Below, piece after piece: positions 22,571 through 34,400 of a stretch of DNA of 64,000 bases. The notes under the pieces were generated by a model. The model was not told the origin of the DNA. It worked only from the letters and a program-made list of their open reading frames with translations, and did no database searches. Numbering within the stretch: position 1 is the stretch's first letter; the number at the start of each line of letters is the position of its first letter. Location of the stretch: assembly GCA_950097015.1 (NCBI GenBank), contig CATNEN010000003.1, forward strand, positions 15,134,001 to 15,198,000, read 5' to 3'. This DNA comes from Macrostomum hystrix. Taxonomy: Eukaryota > Platyhelminthes > Macrostomidae. The position numbers were made by a program, and so were the translations under genes.

Positions 22571-22853
22571 CCTACAAAGGTTGTAGCCTAGAGGTTAGGG
22601 CGTCGGACTTACGACTTAAAGGTCGGGGGTTCGATTCCCGACTCTACTGAAACAATTTGTCTTTTAGCAAGACACTTAACTCTGCATTGCTTCAGTTCAC
22701 CCAGCTGTTAAATTGGTACCAGCATTAGCTGGGATAATTGAAGGTGGGTGTGGCGTCTCCCCAGTCCATGGACTGAACAGAGCTGTACGCAGTCTTCAGA
22801 TGCGCAATAGCTGCGGCTGTGCTGTCGGCTGCACATCAGGTCCGATTATAATA
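22571..22853 (+). mobile_element. SINE-B, near full length
   Basis: tRNA-like head (GTAGCCTAGAGGTTAGGGCG as box A, GGTTCGATTCC as box B), then the conserved body TTTAGCAAGACACTTAACTC, CATTGCTTCAGTTCACCCAG, GGTACCAGCATTAGCTGGG, CCCCAGTCCATGGACTGAAC and CTGCGGCTGTGCTGTCGG. It is the best reference copy in the window. Confidence 0.85.
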
Positions 22854-24044
22854 ATTGTTAAGGTACCCGCTAATTTTTGGGATTTAAAAATGGGGATTTC
22901 TAAAACATAATCACAAGCAGAACTCCCTTTTTATCTGTTAGAGATGCTTTCAAAGCTAAAGAAAGTGTTGTTTTGTGGGATTTTAGGCCTCGACAGAAAA
23001 AAATAAGGCCTAAACGTGGGCAAGTGCGCATTGTGTGTTGCTTTAATTGGATTGGTCCATTATATTATGGTTCTGCACAAGTGAAAGCTGGCAGACGGTT
23101 AGTTGGCAGGGGGCTAATTTCCTTGACATGACTTATCTTCCTGTTCAGCACTAAACACGGACGGCGGCTATTAGATAGCGATCAAAAACTGAGCATTGGT
23201 TTAGTGGATTAGCGGTGTATACGAAGTAGTTTGTTGTTGTTGTCAAGGGGAAACAGGGGGATAATCATAATTATCAGCAAAATGGCCTCTCTCGTCTCTA
23301 CACGCAATCTATATTGCCTTCTTCTAAAAGATACACTGGCCCCCAAAACAGTTAGATATATGATATACCTAGTTAAACAAATTAACACTAGGCTACGGGT
23401 TCTTTCCAGGCAGTTAAAGGCATGCAGTTAACTCCAATTAGCGCTTAGCAGTTCAAATAATGTGTTCCAACTATCAGCAAGCCAAAACCAACTACGAGTA
23501 AAAGAAGACCCATCAGCCAAGTGTATATTATTATCATTAGTCAACGACTTATAATTCCTTCCAATTATCTGGCTATAATCTCTAGTTAGCCTAGGAAAAT
23601 GAATATTAGCCCTATTCAGCCGACTGCATGAGCCCATGCAGGCTATAAAAACTCGAACAAGTTAACGATCTCTGGCCCCAATGGCCCCACGAATTTGAAA
23701 TGCCAACAATCTGGTTACTTTGAGGGAGGCCCGCAGAAAATGTTCCTTGGGGAATTCACACAGTCAGTTAAAATCTATTCAACAAACAACATAGTATTAG
23801 TTGATTTGGGATATCGTATTCACTGGGGAGTTAACCTCTGGGAATATCAAACTAAATTACGAAATAAATGTATAGGAGGTTGATTTTCAGTTCGTGTCAG
23901 AATCGATCTCACACTTAGCGGCTGGATTAGTCCTGCAGAAAGAGCAGGGAATGAGAATAAGAGTCAAAGTTTGAGTGATAGAAGAAGATTGAGAAGTAGA
24001 ATGATATAATAATAATAATTGCAGGAGGGCTGCGCGAGCGAAGG
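22854..24044. other. Intergenic, no gene recognised
   Basis: Short ORFs at 23231-23431, 23695-23883 (+) and 23428-23637 (-) show no motif. The region could be a decayed retroelement but nothing identifies it. Confidence 0.35.
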
Positions 24045-24378
24045 TATATACATTCATTTGGTGACACTAGACCCGCAGCCAGCGAGGAGGCAATTCTGCC
24101 CATTTCGCTGACTCCTGAGCACACACGCACACAGATGCCGTACGCAGGCACACGCTCACAAAGGAGTGTACAACTGCCCTGACTTTCTCATCGTCAGACA
24201 GTGTACACTCTCACTGTGCCTTGGAGGTTGGCCCTCAATGACGTAAATTGCACGACAAGCCCCCAAGCCTTCTGTCCGCGGCTGCGCCCCAAATGAATGT
24301 GGCCTCGCTGCGGAAGCGAACTCACGGACCTTGGTGCGAGAGGCAAACGCGTTAACCGCTCTGCCATTGACCCCCCGA
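24045..24378 (-). mobile_element. SINE-A, near full length, minus orientation
   Basis: Read on the minus strand: tRNA-like head GGCAGAGCGGTTAACGCG (box A) with a degenerate box B (GAGTTCGCTTCCGCAGCGAG), CACATTCATTTGGGGCGCAG, then the shared body (AGAAGGCTTGGGGGCTTG, GAGAGTGTACACTGTCTGAC, GATGAGAAAGTCAGGG) and a tail with GAATTGCCTCCTCGCTGGC. Related copies occur at 33422, 51610, 52945, 53940 and 62770. Confidence 0.85.
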
Positions 24379-24384
24379 TGTAGA

Positions 24385-24565
24385 GTGATTGACGAAGAGT
24401 GAGAAGTGGAGAGATAGAAGTTGAGTGAGAAGTGGAGAGACAGAAGTTGAGTGAGAAGTGGAGAGATAGAAGTAGAGTGAGAAGTGGAGAGATAGAAGTT
24501 GAGTGAGAAGTGGAGAGATAGAAGTTGAGTGAGAAGTAGAGAGATAGAAGTTGAGTGAAAAATAG
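24385..24565. repeat. 26-bp minisatellite
   Basis: About seven units of 26 bp (GAGTGAGAAGTGGAGAG plus ATAGAAGTT). It shares the GAGAAGT core with the arrays at 18899 and 19896. Confidence 0.9.
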
Positions 24566-25087
24566 AGTATTTAAAGAAATTAGGAAAAATTAATACGGCA
24601 CTTAAAAAGTCAATTATTAAGCAGTCAAAACCGGCGCATGAAGGTGCGAAACCAGGTGTGTGTTGAGTATATTTGTATTTCAACAACTCAGACTTTTCTG
24701 TTTTATAAAAAATATTCGCCTCATTTATAGGGCAGAAAAACGCGAGGACTATTTATTTGTTTAATTACTTACTGTTTTAAAATTACGTTTCATAATTTTC
24801 TTTTGGGCCGAAATCAAAGATAAGATCGCGTGATAAGCGGATTAAAAAAAGCGAGGCAAACAGTTAAGGAATCGATGGGTGGTTTGTAGAAAATAGAGCT
24901 TTTTGGTGTGATACTTAAAATCTGTTGATAAAAAAGTAGCTATTTATACTACTTACGGCTTTAAGTAGTATAAAGAGCTTTTATACATAACTTTTTATTT
25001 TAAATCGGACAATTTCAAAATGATTTTTCTGAGAATTCAGAGAGTCGAGGACGCAATAAAAAACTGATTAATCAGAAAGAGATAATT
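24566..25087 (-). other. AT-rich 3' flank of the 235-residue gene
   Basis: No gene seen. It should contain the 3' UTR of the minus-strand gene that ends at 25088. Confidence 0.4.
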
Positions 25088-28016
25088 CTAGTGCTGCTGC
25101 TTCGCCTTGCCTTTGGCCTTGGGCACCGGCGCCATGATGTACACCAGCTCCGAGGCCTTCTGATACAACTGTTCCAGATCTTTCTCTTCGTGCAGCGCTG
25201 CAATGCGAGCCGACTGCGGCCTGGTGTACTTTCCCAGCGGCGCCGGCTCACCCCGACGGGCCGTATCACCTCCGCTGCCGCCGCCGCCGCTGCCTGCGCC
25301 GTTCTGGCTGTCGTTGGCTGCGCCGGTCTCGTTCGCTTCGCCAGATTCCACAGCCTCCTGCTGCTGTCCGCGACGTTCCTCTTCAGCGGCTGCCTGTTAG
25401 TGGAGCATTTTTCTGTCATTTTCGATCCCTTTTTATTGATCTGAAAATGAATAAACAGAGGTTCCTTACCTCCTCTTTGTGATGCTTTTCATCAGCACGA
25501 CGCTTCTCTTCTTCGTACTCTTCGAGCTGAAAATGAAAATATAAGCGCGGCGTGGGGTGGGTGTTTATATCGGTTGCCTTCTGAGATCATCGTACATTCA
25601 TGCCCAGTTTAATCGAATCTATTTTTAGCAACACGATAAGAGAGCCAAGCTAATAAAATATTTTAGCTCTAAGGTCAGCAGTTATCACGCGATGCTTGCG
25701 TGACTTGGTTTAAAAATAGAATCCCAACTCGTAAGTTCCTGGAATAAAAGTTCTGGAATTATTCGCTTCTGACTGTTCATCGTAAGCACATTAAGACCAA
25801 TATGTGTACACCAAGCCCATTTAAAGATTAATATATTTTTTATGAGAATCTACTCTTGAGCGCCAAGGCAAACGGCTGTGATGTTTTCGCGTGATATACG
25901 TGATGATCACGTGCTGTTTTCGTGATATATACTTTTAAATAGTTCTATTTTTAACGACAAAAGAAAGAAACCAACCGTCTTGTTGGGATTCGGCGGCCAG
26001 AAATCCTTCCACTCGGCGTCGCGCTGATTGTCTTCGGATTTTGCATTCCGCTTGTCGTCGTTTTCGACTACACCCTCCATCACCAGTTTCCGAATTCGCT
26101 TTTTCTCAGACTCGGCTAATTGCTTCTCTTTTGCTTGCTGGCTTTCCTGTAGAAAGTAATCAAGCGTTGTCAATAGAAAAGGATTAGATATATGCCTTAG
26201 TTAAGCTGATTTTATATTTTGATCGTCAATCTCGTTCCTTTACGCTATCAACCTAACAGTCCCTGACTTACAATGTCTACACGGCTTGACGAAGAAAAAT
26301 TTAATTAAGGCAGGCATCAAAAACTTCTCTTACATAATACTTGACCTCCAGTCGGGTCTGTAGCTCGTGCACAAACTTCTTATCGGTGACGTCTGGCTCG
26401 CGATCGCCCATCACCTGGTCGTAACGACGCTGACGCTGGGTTGCCGGCATCTTCGCTGCTGCTGCTGCCGCCTTCGCCGCTGGAGATGGTCCTAGTGGTG
26501 GTGGGGTCAAGTCAGGTAAGATTAAGAACTCAAAGGTGTATGATAATAACAATAGAACACCGATTATGACAGAAAAGAAATGCAAGATTGGTTCTACGTC
26601 CAGGATTGGGTTTCCGTGATTTTAGATAAGGGTTTCCGTGATTTTAGATAAGGGTTTCCGTGATTGTAGATTTGGGTTTCCGTGATTTTAGATAAGGGTT
26701 TCCGTGATTTTAGATAAGGGTTTCCGTGATTGTAGATTTGGGTTTCCGTGATTTTAGATAAGGGTTTCCGTGATTTTAGATAAGGGTTTCCGTGATTGTA
26801 GATTTGGGTTTCCGTGATTTTAGATAAGGGTTTCCGTGATTGTAGATTTGGGTTTCCGTGATTGTAGATTTGGGTTTCCCGTGGTTGTAGATTTGGGTTT
26901 CCGTGATTGTAGATTTGGGTTTCCCGTGGTTGTAGATTTGGGTTTCCGTGATTGTAGATTTGGGTTTCCGTGACTGTAGATTTGGGTTTCCGTGACTGTA
27001 GATTTGGGTTTCCGTGATTGTAGATTTGGGTTTCCCGTGGTTGTAGATTTGGGTTTCCCGTGATTGTAGATTTGGGTTTCCCGTGATTGTAGATTTGGGT
27101 TTCCCGTGGTTGTAGATTTGGGTTTCCGTGATTGTAGATTTGGGTTTCCCGTGATTGTAGATTTGGGTTTCCGTGATTGTAGATTTGGGTTTCCCGTGGT
27201 TGTAGATTTGGGTTTCCGTGATTGTAGATTTGGGTTTCCCGTGGTTGTAGATTTGGGTTTCCCGTGATTGTAGATTTGGGTTTCCCGTGATTGTAGATTT
27301 GGGTTTCCCGTGGTTGTAGATTTGGGTTTCCGTGATTGTAGATTTGGGTTTCCCGTGGTTGTAGATTTGGGTTTCCGCGATTGTAGATTTGGGTTTCCGT
27401 GATTTTAGATAAGGGTTTCCGTGATTGTAGATTTGGGTTTCCGTGATTGTAGATTTGGGTTTCCCGTGGTTGTAGATTTGGGTTTCCGTGATTGTAGATT
27501 TGGGTTTCCCGTGGTTGTAGATTTGGGTTTCCGTGATTGTAGATTTGGGTTTCCGTGATTGTAGATTTGGGTTTCCGTGATTATAGATTTGGGTTTCCGT
27601 GATTGTAGATTTGGGTTTCCGTGATTGTAGATTTGGGTTTCCGTGATTATAGATTTGGGTTTCCGTGATTGTAGATTTGGGTTTCCGTGACTGTAGATTT
27701 GGGTTTCCGTGACTGTAGATTTGGGTTTCCGTGATTGTAGATTTGGGTTTCCCGTGGTTGTAGATTTGGGTTTCCGTGATTGTAGATTTGGGTTTCCCGT
27801 GGTTGTAGATTTGGGTTTCCGTGATTGTAGATTTGGGTTTCCCGTGGTTGTAGATTTGGGTTTCCGCGATTGTAGATTTGGTTTCCATAATTTGGATTCC
27901 ATGTATTGTGGATTTAGGTTCCGGGATTGTGACAAATCGCAAAAATACAGTAATTCGTCAGAGGTTCGATTCTTCTAATAAAGTTATAACACATGCTTAC
28001 CTCCGCCGGGTGACAT
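25088..28016 (-). CDS. Unrecognised charged 235-residue protein, five exons
   Basis: Exons in transcript order: 28016-28001, 26491-26334, 26146-25976, 25526-25470, 25393-25088; 708 bp, all GT-AG and in frame, ATG to TAG. I do not recognise the family. The protein begins MSPGGGPSPAAK, then an alanine run, and has a predicted helical, highly charged middle (KKFVHELQTRLEVKYYESQQ, EKQLAESEKKRIRKLV, LEEYEEEKRRADEKHHKEE) with a distinctive aromatic segment WKDFWPPNPNKT between helices. A low-complexity Gly/Ala/Glu linker follows, then a compact C-terminal block (KYTRPQSARIAALHEEKDLE, QLYQKASELVYIM) ending in a Lys-rich tail. There is no signal peptide or membrane segment, so it is probably cytosolic; a cytoskeletal or ciliary role is only a guess. 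Exon 1 codes for just five codons plus one base. Intron 1 is filled by a 22/23-bp minisatellite. Confidence 0.8.
26598..27890. repeat. 22/23-bp minisatellite in intron 1 of the 235-residue gene
   Basis: About 57 units mixing GGGTTTCCGTGATTGTAG, GGGTTTCCCGTGGTTG and GATTTTAGATAAGGGTTTCC variants. Single-base insertions change the unit between 22 and 23 bp. GGGTTT occurs in nearly every unit. A long open frame on the minus strand (26776-27942) is a by-product of the array. Confidence 0.95.
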
Positions 28017-28053
28017 TTTAATGTTTATTCCTCTGCTTCTTTTTTCTTTTCAC

Positions 28054-28206
28054 TTAGGTAGATTTTTCTACAGTTTGAAAGCAAATTTGTTTGACTAAAA
28101 TAAGTGCAGTTGCTTTCCCTTGCTTGTTATAGCTCGCTAGCTGAGAATTTAGATAATTATGAGTGTACACAGCCGGAGCTTGGGGTGGCTGCTGAGCCGT
28201 TGTCAT
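28054..28206 (-). CDS. Possible upstream ORF (50 codons)
   Basis: An ATG at 28206 opens a 50-codon frame (MTTAQQPPQAPAVYTHNY...) that ends 37 nt before the ATG of the 235-residue protein. The frame stays open further upstream to about 28359 without another ATG, giving an unusually codon-like stretch (RWPGEWDEKNFLVGDEVYRP). It may be a uORF in the 5' leader, a separate small gene, or chance. Confidence 0.3.
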   Translation of the reverse strand: MTTAQQPPQAPAVYTHNYLNSQLASYNKQGKATALILVKQICFQTVEKST

Positions 28207-28368
28207 AGTTGCTACGCGCTCTTTTTTTCCCCCAGACGGGAGAAGCGCGAATTGGTAAGGCCTGTAAACCTCGTCTCCAACCAAAAAATTCTTTTCATCC
28301 CATTCTCCTGGCCACCTCTTCCCAGAAAATGCTTCACCCTCGGGCTCTGCACCCAACACCTGACCTGC

Positions 28369-28376
28369 TATATAGC
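28369..28376 (-). promoter_or_regulatory. Candidate TATA box for the 235-residue gene
   Basis: CTATATAG lies about 350 bp upstream of the ATG at 28016. If used, the transcript would include the upstream ORF. Confidence 0.3.
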
Positions 28377-28659
28377 TACCTAGCTATTGTTGCACATTAA
28401 TGCAGTCTGGGTGGTACAGTTGCATGGAGACTGGTTAATCGGGATAGCATGGGAATAGAACGATGGAGACTGGTGGAGAGGGCGAAAGTTTAAGGATAAA
28501 TTTCTCATGGCGACGATAGACACTCAGGCAGTGAGATACAGCTTAGAGAGGTACCGTTACCCATAGCAACAGTAATTGCACTGAGTACAAGTCAGCAGGA
28601 AACAACTGAAGACCACTACAACTGCAAGCAACTTTTCACAATTAATTGATCCAATCAAA

Positions 28660-29074
28660 GGAAACTGAAGGAATAAACTGAAGGAAACTGAAGGAAACTG
28701 AAGGAAACTGAAGGAAGAAACTGAAGGAAACTGAAGGAAGAAACTGAAGGAAACTGATGGAAGAAACTGAAGGAAACTGAAGGAAGAAACTGAAGGAAGA
28801 AACTGAAGGAAACTGATGGAAACTGAAGGAAACTGAAGGAAGAAACTGAAGGAAACTGAAGGAAGAAACTGAAGGAAACTTAAGGAAGAAACTGAAGGAA
28901 ACTGAAGGAAACTGAAGGAAGAAACTGAAGGAAACTGAAGGAAGAAACTGAAGGAAACTGAAGGAAGAAACTGAAGGAAACTGATGGAAACTGAAGGAAA
29001 CTGAAGGAAGAAACTGAAGGAAGAAACTGAAGGAAACTGAAGGAAGAAACTGAAGGAAACTGAAGGAAACTGAG
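28660..29074. repeat. 10/13-bp alternating minisatellite
   Basis: Units AAACTGAAGG (10 bp) and AAGAAACTGAAGG (13 bp) alternate irregularly for about 415 bp. Confidence 0.93.
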
Positions 29075-29828
29075 AGCTTCAAAGAAATATAAAGCAAAAA
29101 GTTGGTTTAGTTTTTACAGGACAAATAATTGTGCAATAAAAGACAATCTTTCACCCCAACAACAGACTTACCACAAGTAACGAAAGCAGAAAAACCCACA
29201 GGTTAGTCTGCAAGCTGGAAATTATTAGTTGCTAGGATAGACACCGAGCAGACAGACTATATCCAGACAGTTGAGTAGTAGAAGTGCTCACGCCATTGGC
29301 TAGATAATTTAGCCTGTCCCCCAAGTCACTGTCCATACACTTTGAGAAGTTCGCAAAAAAAGAATAAAAAGCACGAGACAGAAATTTTCTAACCGGCAGA
29401 CCAGTACAGACCCGCCCCTTATCGCACACGCAATAAATAGCTCAAGCTAGTTTATTTCTGTTGAGAACAATTGTCGGCTTTGAGCTGTTCCTTCTGTGTA
29501 AAACCTTTTGAGTAGAGTGAGTGGATGGATAGACTATAAGATGGAGTAGAATTAAAAAAACTTTTTCTAAGCAGTACATTATTATTTCTAAAACATAAAC
29601 AGCTTTCTTGCTGCTATTGCTGTTACCCTTAAAGAATTGAAGCGACAAATGAGAAAACGAAACAGAATGTCAAATATACTAAACCTCTATTCATCACATT
29701 ATGGTTGGAAAGAACAATACCTTGAAACAAAAAGTAGAATTTAATTTCACTAAAATCTCAATGCCACATTTTTTTAGTCTAATTACCGTATTTTCTTTTC
29801 TAACCTCTCCAAACCTCTGGCCGATCAA
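29075..29828. other. Intergenic, no gene recognised
   Basis: Contains one isolated unit resembling the PKC-downstream satellite (AATAAATAGCTCAAGCTAG at about 29431). No coding signal. Confidence 0.4.
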
Positions 29829-30366
29829 ATCCCAATCTCAGCCTCAATCTCATGCAATCCCAATCTGAGCCTCAATCTCATGCAATCCCAATCTCAGCCT
29901 CAATCTCATGCAATCCCAATCTCAGCCTCAATCTCATGCAATCCCAATCTGAGCCTCAATCTCATGCAATCCCAATTTCAGCCTCAATCTCATGCAATCC
30001 CAATCTGAGCCTCAATCTCATGCAATCCCAATCTCAGCCTCAATCTCATGCAATCCCAATCTGAGCCTCAATCTCATGCAATCCCAATCTCAGCCTCAAT
30101 CTCATGCAATCCCAATCTGAGCCTCAATCTCATGCAATCCCAATTTCAGCCTCAATCTCATGCAATCCCAATCTGAGCCTCAATCTCATGCAATCCCAAT
30201 CTCAGCCTCAATCTCATGCAATCCCAATCTGAGCCTCAATCTCATGCAATCCCAATCTCAGCCTCAATCTCATGCTATCCCAATCTCAGCCTCAATCTCA
30301 TGCAATCCCAATCTGAGCCTCGATCTCATGCAATCCCAATCTCAGCCTCAATCTCATGCAATCCCA
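29829..30366. repeat. 28-bp minisatellite
   Basis: About 19 units of 28 bp (CAGCCTCAATCTCATGCAAT plus CCCAATCT) differing mainly by CAG/GAG at the start. 28 is not a multiple of three, so all frames are read in turn, giving spurious ORFs. Confidence 0.95.
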
Positions 30367-30459
30367 AACACAAAGCTACGACAAGTGGTTTAAAACATCC
30401 GGACTTCCTTTCCTAATTCCACTCTCATGAAATCAAAATCTCAGCGAAGGAACATCCTT

Positions 30460-30745
30460 ATTGATTACACCTGCCCCAATTGGGCCAGATGTGCAGCCGA
30501 CAGCACAGCCGCAGCTATTGCGCGGCGCATCTGAAGGCTGCGTACGGCTGTTCAGTCCATGGACTGGGGGGACGCCACACCCAACCTCAATTACCCCAGC
30601 TAATGCTGGTACCCATTTAACAGCTGGGTGAACTGAACCAATGCAGAGTTAAGTGCCTCGCTAAAGGACACATTTTTTTCCAGTAGAGTCGGGACTCGAA
30701 CCCCCGACCTTCAATTCGTGAGTCAACGCTCAGAGCTCTTTGTAA
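30460..30745 (-). mobile_element. SINE-B, minus orientation
   Basis: Reverse-complement copy with the full body and box B (GGGTTCGAGTCCCGAC on the minus strand); the head end toward 30745 is degraded. Confidence 0.8.
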
Positions 30746-31469
30746 CCTTGCAATAAAACCTTTCTAAAGTATAAACTCAGTAAAAGTTCAGTGGTAACAA
30801 AAAATAACGCAAATAGTAATAAACATATAATTAATGCCGTGAATAACCGTTGAATGAGTTCAGCGCTAATATGGCATGTAGCCAAAAATAGCTGGTTCCA
30901 AGAATTATAACAAATGATGAATATTTATTTAACAGCATCTTGCCAAGCTAGGAACGGATTGCTAATTTGTAGTTAAAAATTAATTGCATGATGAAATATA
31001 GTCAATTATTATAGCATTCTCTATGGACACAGTATTGACAAATTTACAATAGTGGGGCGATAACCTAACTGACAAAATAGAAATATTTGTTTAAACAATA
31101 CAAAATGCAGCCGGGATTAGAAATACAATTCTAAATTACAATTTTTGCACCAACTCAAAATCGTGAGCACATCGGAAAGCTTTCTAAGAAAGATTAAAAA
31201 CTTACGGAAGGAAATAAAACGATAAGTGGGTAAAAACGATTATCGCGAACTGGCTATGCTCAAGTGAGTGATAAGATCCCGAAACTGTACTTTTTACACA
31301 CAGATAAAATCCCATATCTAGTCCTCCTAATCTCATAAAACTGTATCTGCAATCTTAAAAATATATTAAGACCATTGAAATCCCTATTACACATACTAGT
31401 CAAGTTTCAATAATCCCAAGTCTTTCTTAATTTCGTCGGTTCCGAATCTCAGATCCCGTAGCGGATGCC
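30746..31469 (-). other. AT-rich 3' flank of MAD1
   Basis: No gene seen; the MAD1 3' UTR must lie here. Confidence 0.4.
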
Positions 31470-34400
31470 CTAATCCACAGGCATAGTAGAAGTAGGATTT
31501 GTCGCGCCGACACCAACAGTCGTGCTAGACGAAGCGGCCATTGTAGTAGAGGAACTGAAGTAGTTCAAAGTGACAGCGGCCAGGAAAGCGGGTACACTAT
31601 TATTCTCTTGAACGTAGTGCCTGACATCGGACTGCCATTCGGCCACATAGTCGGTAGTTAACAGGTCAACCTGGCTATTATCCAATCTAAATAGGAACGA
31701 CGTGCGCTCCGGGTTCTGCTGATCGTGATCGACAAATGTCGACGTGATGCGAAATAGTCTCTCGGAAGGATTATTTGAAACCAACTCGACGCCGTAGCCA
31801 AGGAGACGATGTACAGCTTCGCGCATCTTGCCAGTGTTGACTGTGAACACTTCCAGTTGGCGCTGTTTCTGAAGCTCCTTCTTCTCTAGTTCATTCTGAA
31901 GCCGCTCGATCTGAAGTTGATGAGTTCAGTTTGAGTCAAGATTAAATGATCGATAAATTACCATGAAAAGCTAGAAACAGTTGTCAATGACAACATAGCA
32001 ACAGTTGTAAATAATTATTGGTTACCAAGACAACCTGCACACTATTTGTTATAACAATAAAGACATTAAAAATCTGGTAACCATTATAACACACTCGATC
32101 ATGCATATATATTTCCACATACATAATCCTGGTTGCTAATGTCAACACACATATCCTGGTTGCTAATGTCAACACACATATCCTGGTTGCTAATGTCAAC
32201 ACACATCCTGGTTGCTAATGTCAACACACATATCCTGGTTGCTAATGTCAACACACATAATCCTGGTTGCTAATGTCAACACACATCCTGGTTGCTAATG
32301 TCAACACACATATCCTGGTTGCTAATGTCAACACACATAATCCTGGTTGCTAATGTCAACACACATCCTGGTTTCTAATGTCAACACACATCCTGGTTGC
32401 TAATGTCAACACACATATCCTGGTTGCTAATGTCAACACACATAATCCTGGTTGCTAATGTCAACCTACATAATCCTGGTTGCTAATGTCAACCTAAATA
32501 ATCCTGGTTGCTAATGTCAACCTAAATAATCCTCGTTGCTAATGTCAACACACATCCTGGTTGCTAATGTCAACACACATATCCTGGTTGCTAATATCAA
32601 CACACATATCCTGGTTGCTAATGTCAACACAAATCCTGGTTGCTAATGTCAACACACACAATCCTGGTTGCTAATGTCAACACACATAATCCTGGTTGCT
32701 AATGTCAACACACATAATCCTGGTTGCTAATGTCAACCTACATTACCCTACCTGAGCTAGCAGGTCGCTTCTGCCAACGATCATGGACACGTCGCGAGTC
32801 ATATCGCCGACGGTGCTGGTTGCGCCGGCGGAAACGGACTCAAACTGAGCTCGATTTTTTAATTTCTCCTCCAGCTTCTCGCACCTGGTGACGGCTTTTT
32901 CGAGTTTCTTTCTCAAATCTGTCAGTTCACGTTCGCGAGCTTCTTCGGCCTCTTGAGCAGGATTCTGAGCTAGGTGAACCACTCGAATGAATCGCGGGTC
33001 AGCGTCACCCTGAGAAACAGAATGGAAGGTGTCATTGTGAGATAGGAAATCGCATGCACAATCTGTCCAAATAAAAACAGGTTCACGTATTTAGGAATCC
33101 GGACTAGGGAAATGAGAATCAAAGGGAATTGAACGGGGAAATCCGAGAAGAGGGATTCCCAAAAAATACAGGGAAATCCAGCAAAATTAAATATACTCGT
33201 AGTAACTTTAAAATGGGAATTTGCAATGGAAATCCTTAGGAACTAAACAGGGAATTTTATAAAAAGGATTTTCAAGAAAGGAAAATCCTAAAAAGTGAAC
33301 GGGGAATTCCCAGAAAAGGGATTCCAAAGAATTCTAAGAAAGCGAACGGGGAAACCCTTGAAAAGGGGAGTCCCAAGAAAGAAATACAAGTGCCTAAGAT
33401 GTGACTATAATTAATGAGTTCAACTAGACCCGCAGCCAGCGAGGAGGCAATTCTGCCCATTTCGCTGACTCCTGAGCACACACGCACACAGATACTGTAC
33501 GCAGGCACACACTCACACAGGTGTGTACATCTGCCCTGACTTTCTCATCGTCAGGCAGTGTACACTCTCACTATGCCTTGGCCCTCGAGGGCGTAAACTG
33601 CACGACAAGCCACCAAGCCTTCTCTCCACGGCTGCGCCCAAATGAATGTGGCCTCGCTGCGGAATCGATCTTACGGACCTTGGTGCCAGAGGCAAACGCG
33701 TTAACCGGTCTGCCATCAACCCCCAAATTGCGCATGCATGCATTTCAACACTCTTTTCAGGAAATTTGCTTACCAAATCACTGAGTCGAGCCTCTCTAGC
33801 AGCCAGGATTTCTTTATCTTCTTCAGCGGCGGCCAGCCGTTCGTGCAGCTGAGTAATCTGCTGCCTGAAAGAAAAGAAAAGAAACACGTTTTAGTAACTA
33901 CGGGACATACTAAGGATAGACCCAGTTGGGTTAGATGTACAACTAGTGCCTGAGAACAGTCCGTGGACAGTATTAAAATGCATTCGGTGTAGGCAGTTTT
34001 ACCTCAATTCAGCGACTAACGACGCCTCTTGCCTTGATGCCATATCACACAATGACAGCCTTGGAGTTGGTTGTTGTTGTTGTTGTTGTTGCTGCTGCTG
34101 CTGAGACTGAGCAGGCAGCGATAGCCGACTCTGCGGATTAGCAGACGCAGTGGTTGCTATCGTTGTTGAAGTCTTGGCCAGTTCCTCATCTAGCTGACGT
34201 TTGTAATCATCGAGTAGTGATTCCATTTGATCGATGCGTTTTAGATAGGCCTGTTATAAAAATGGCAAAATATAGAATTTCATCATTAAGTAGTCTTGAT
34301 TCAGAAGAACTGAATATCGATTTTGTAGACTAGAACTTTAAACGGGTAGACTAGAGTCATCAATGAGGGTTTAAACGATTCTCGACTCGGTGGAATAGAA

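Noticed and set aside
22571-22650. Functional tRNA gene
   Set aside because: Boxes A and B are present but no complete cloverleaf was found, and the same head with a shared downstream body recurs six times, so it is a SINE head.
23231-23883. Retrotransposon reverse transcriptase remnant
   Set aside because: Short open frames exist but no reverse transcriptase, RNase H or endonuclease motif could be read.
24156-24686. 176-codon minus-strand frame
   Set aside because: It spans a SINE-A and the 26-bp array; similarity of its C-terminal part to other short frames comes from SINE copies.
26776-27942. 388-codon minus-strand frame as a gene
   Set aside because: It lies wholly in the 22/23-bp array within an intron of the 235-residue gene.
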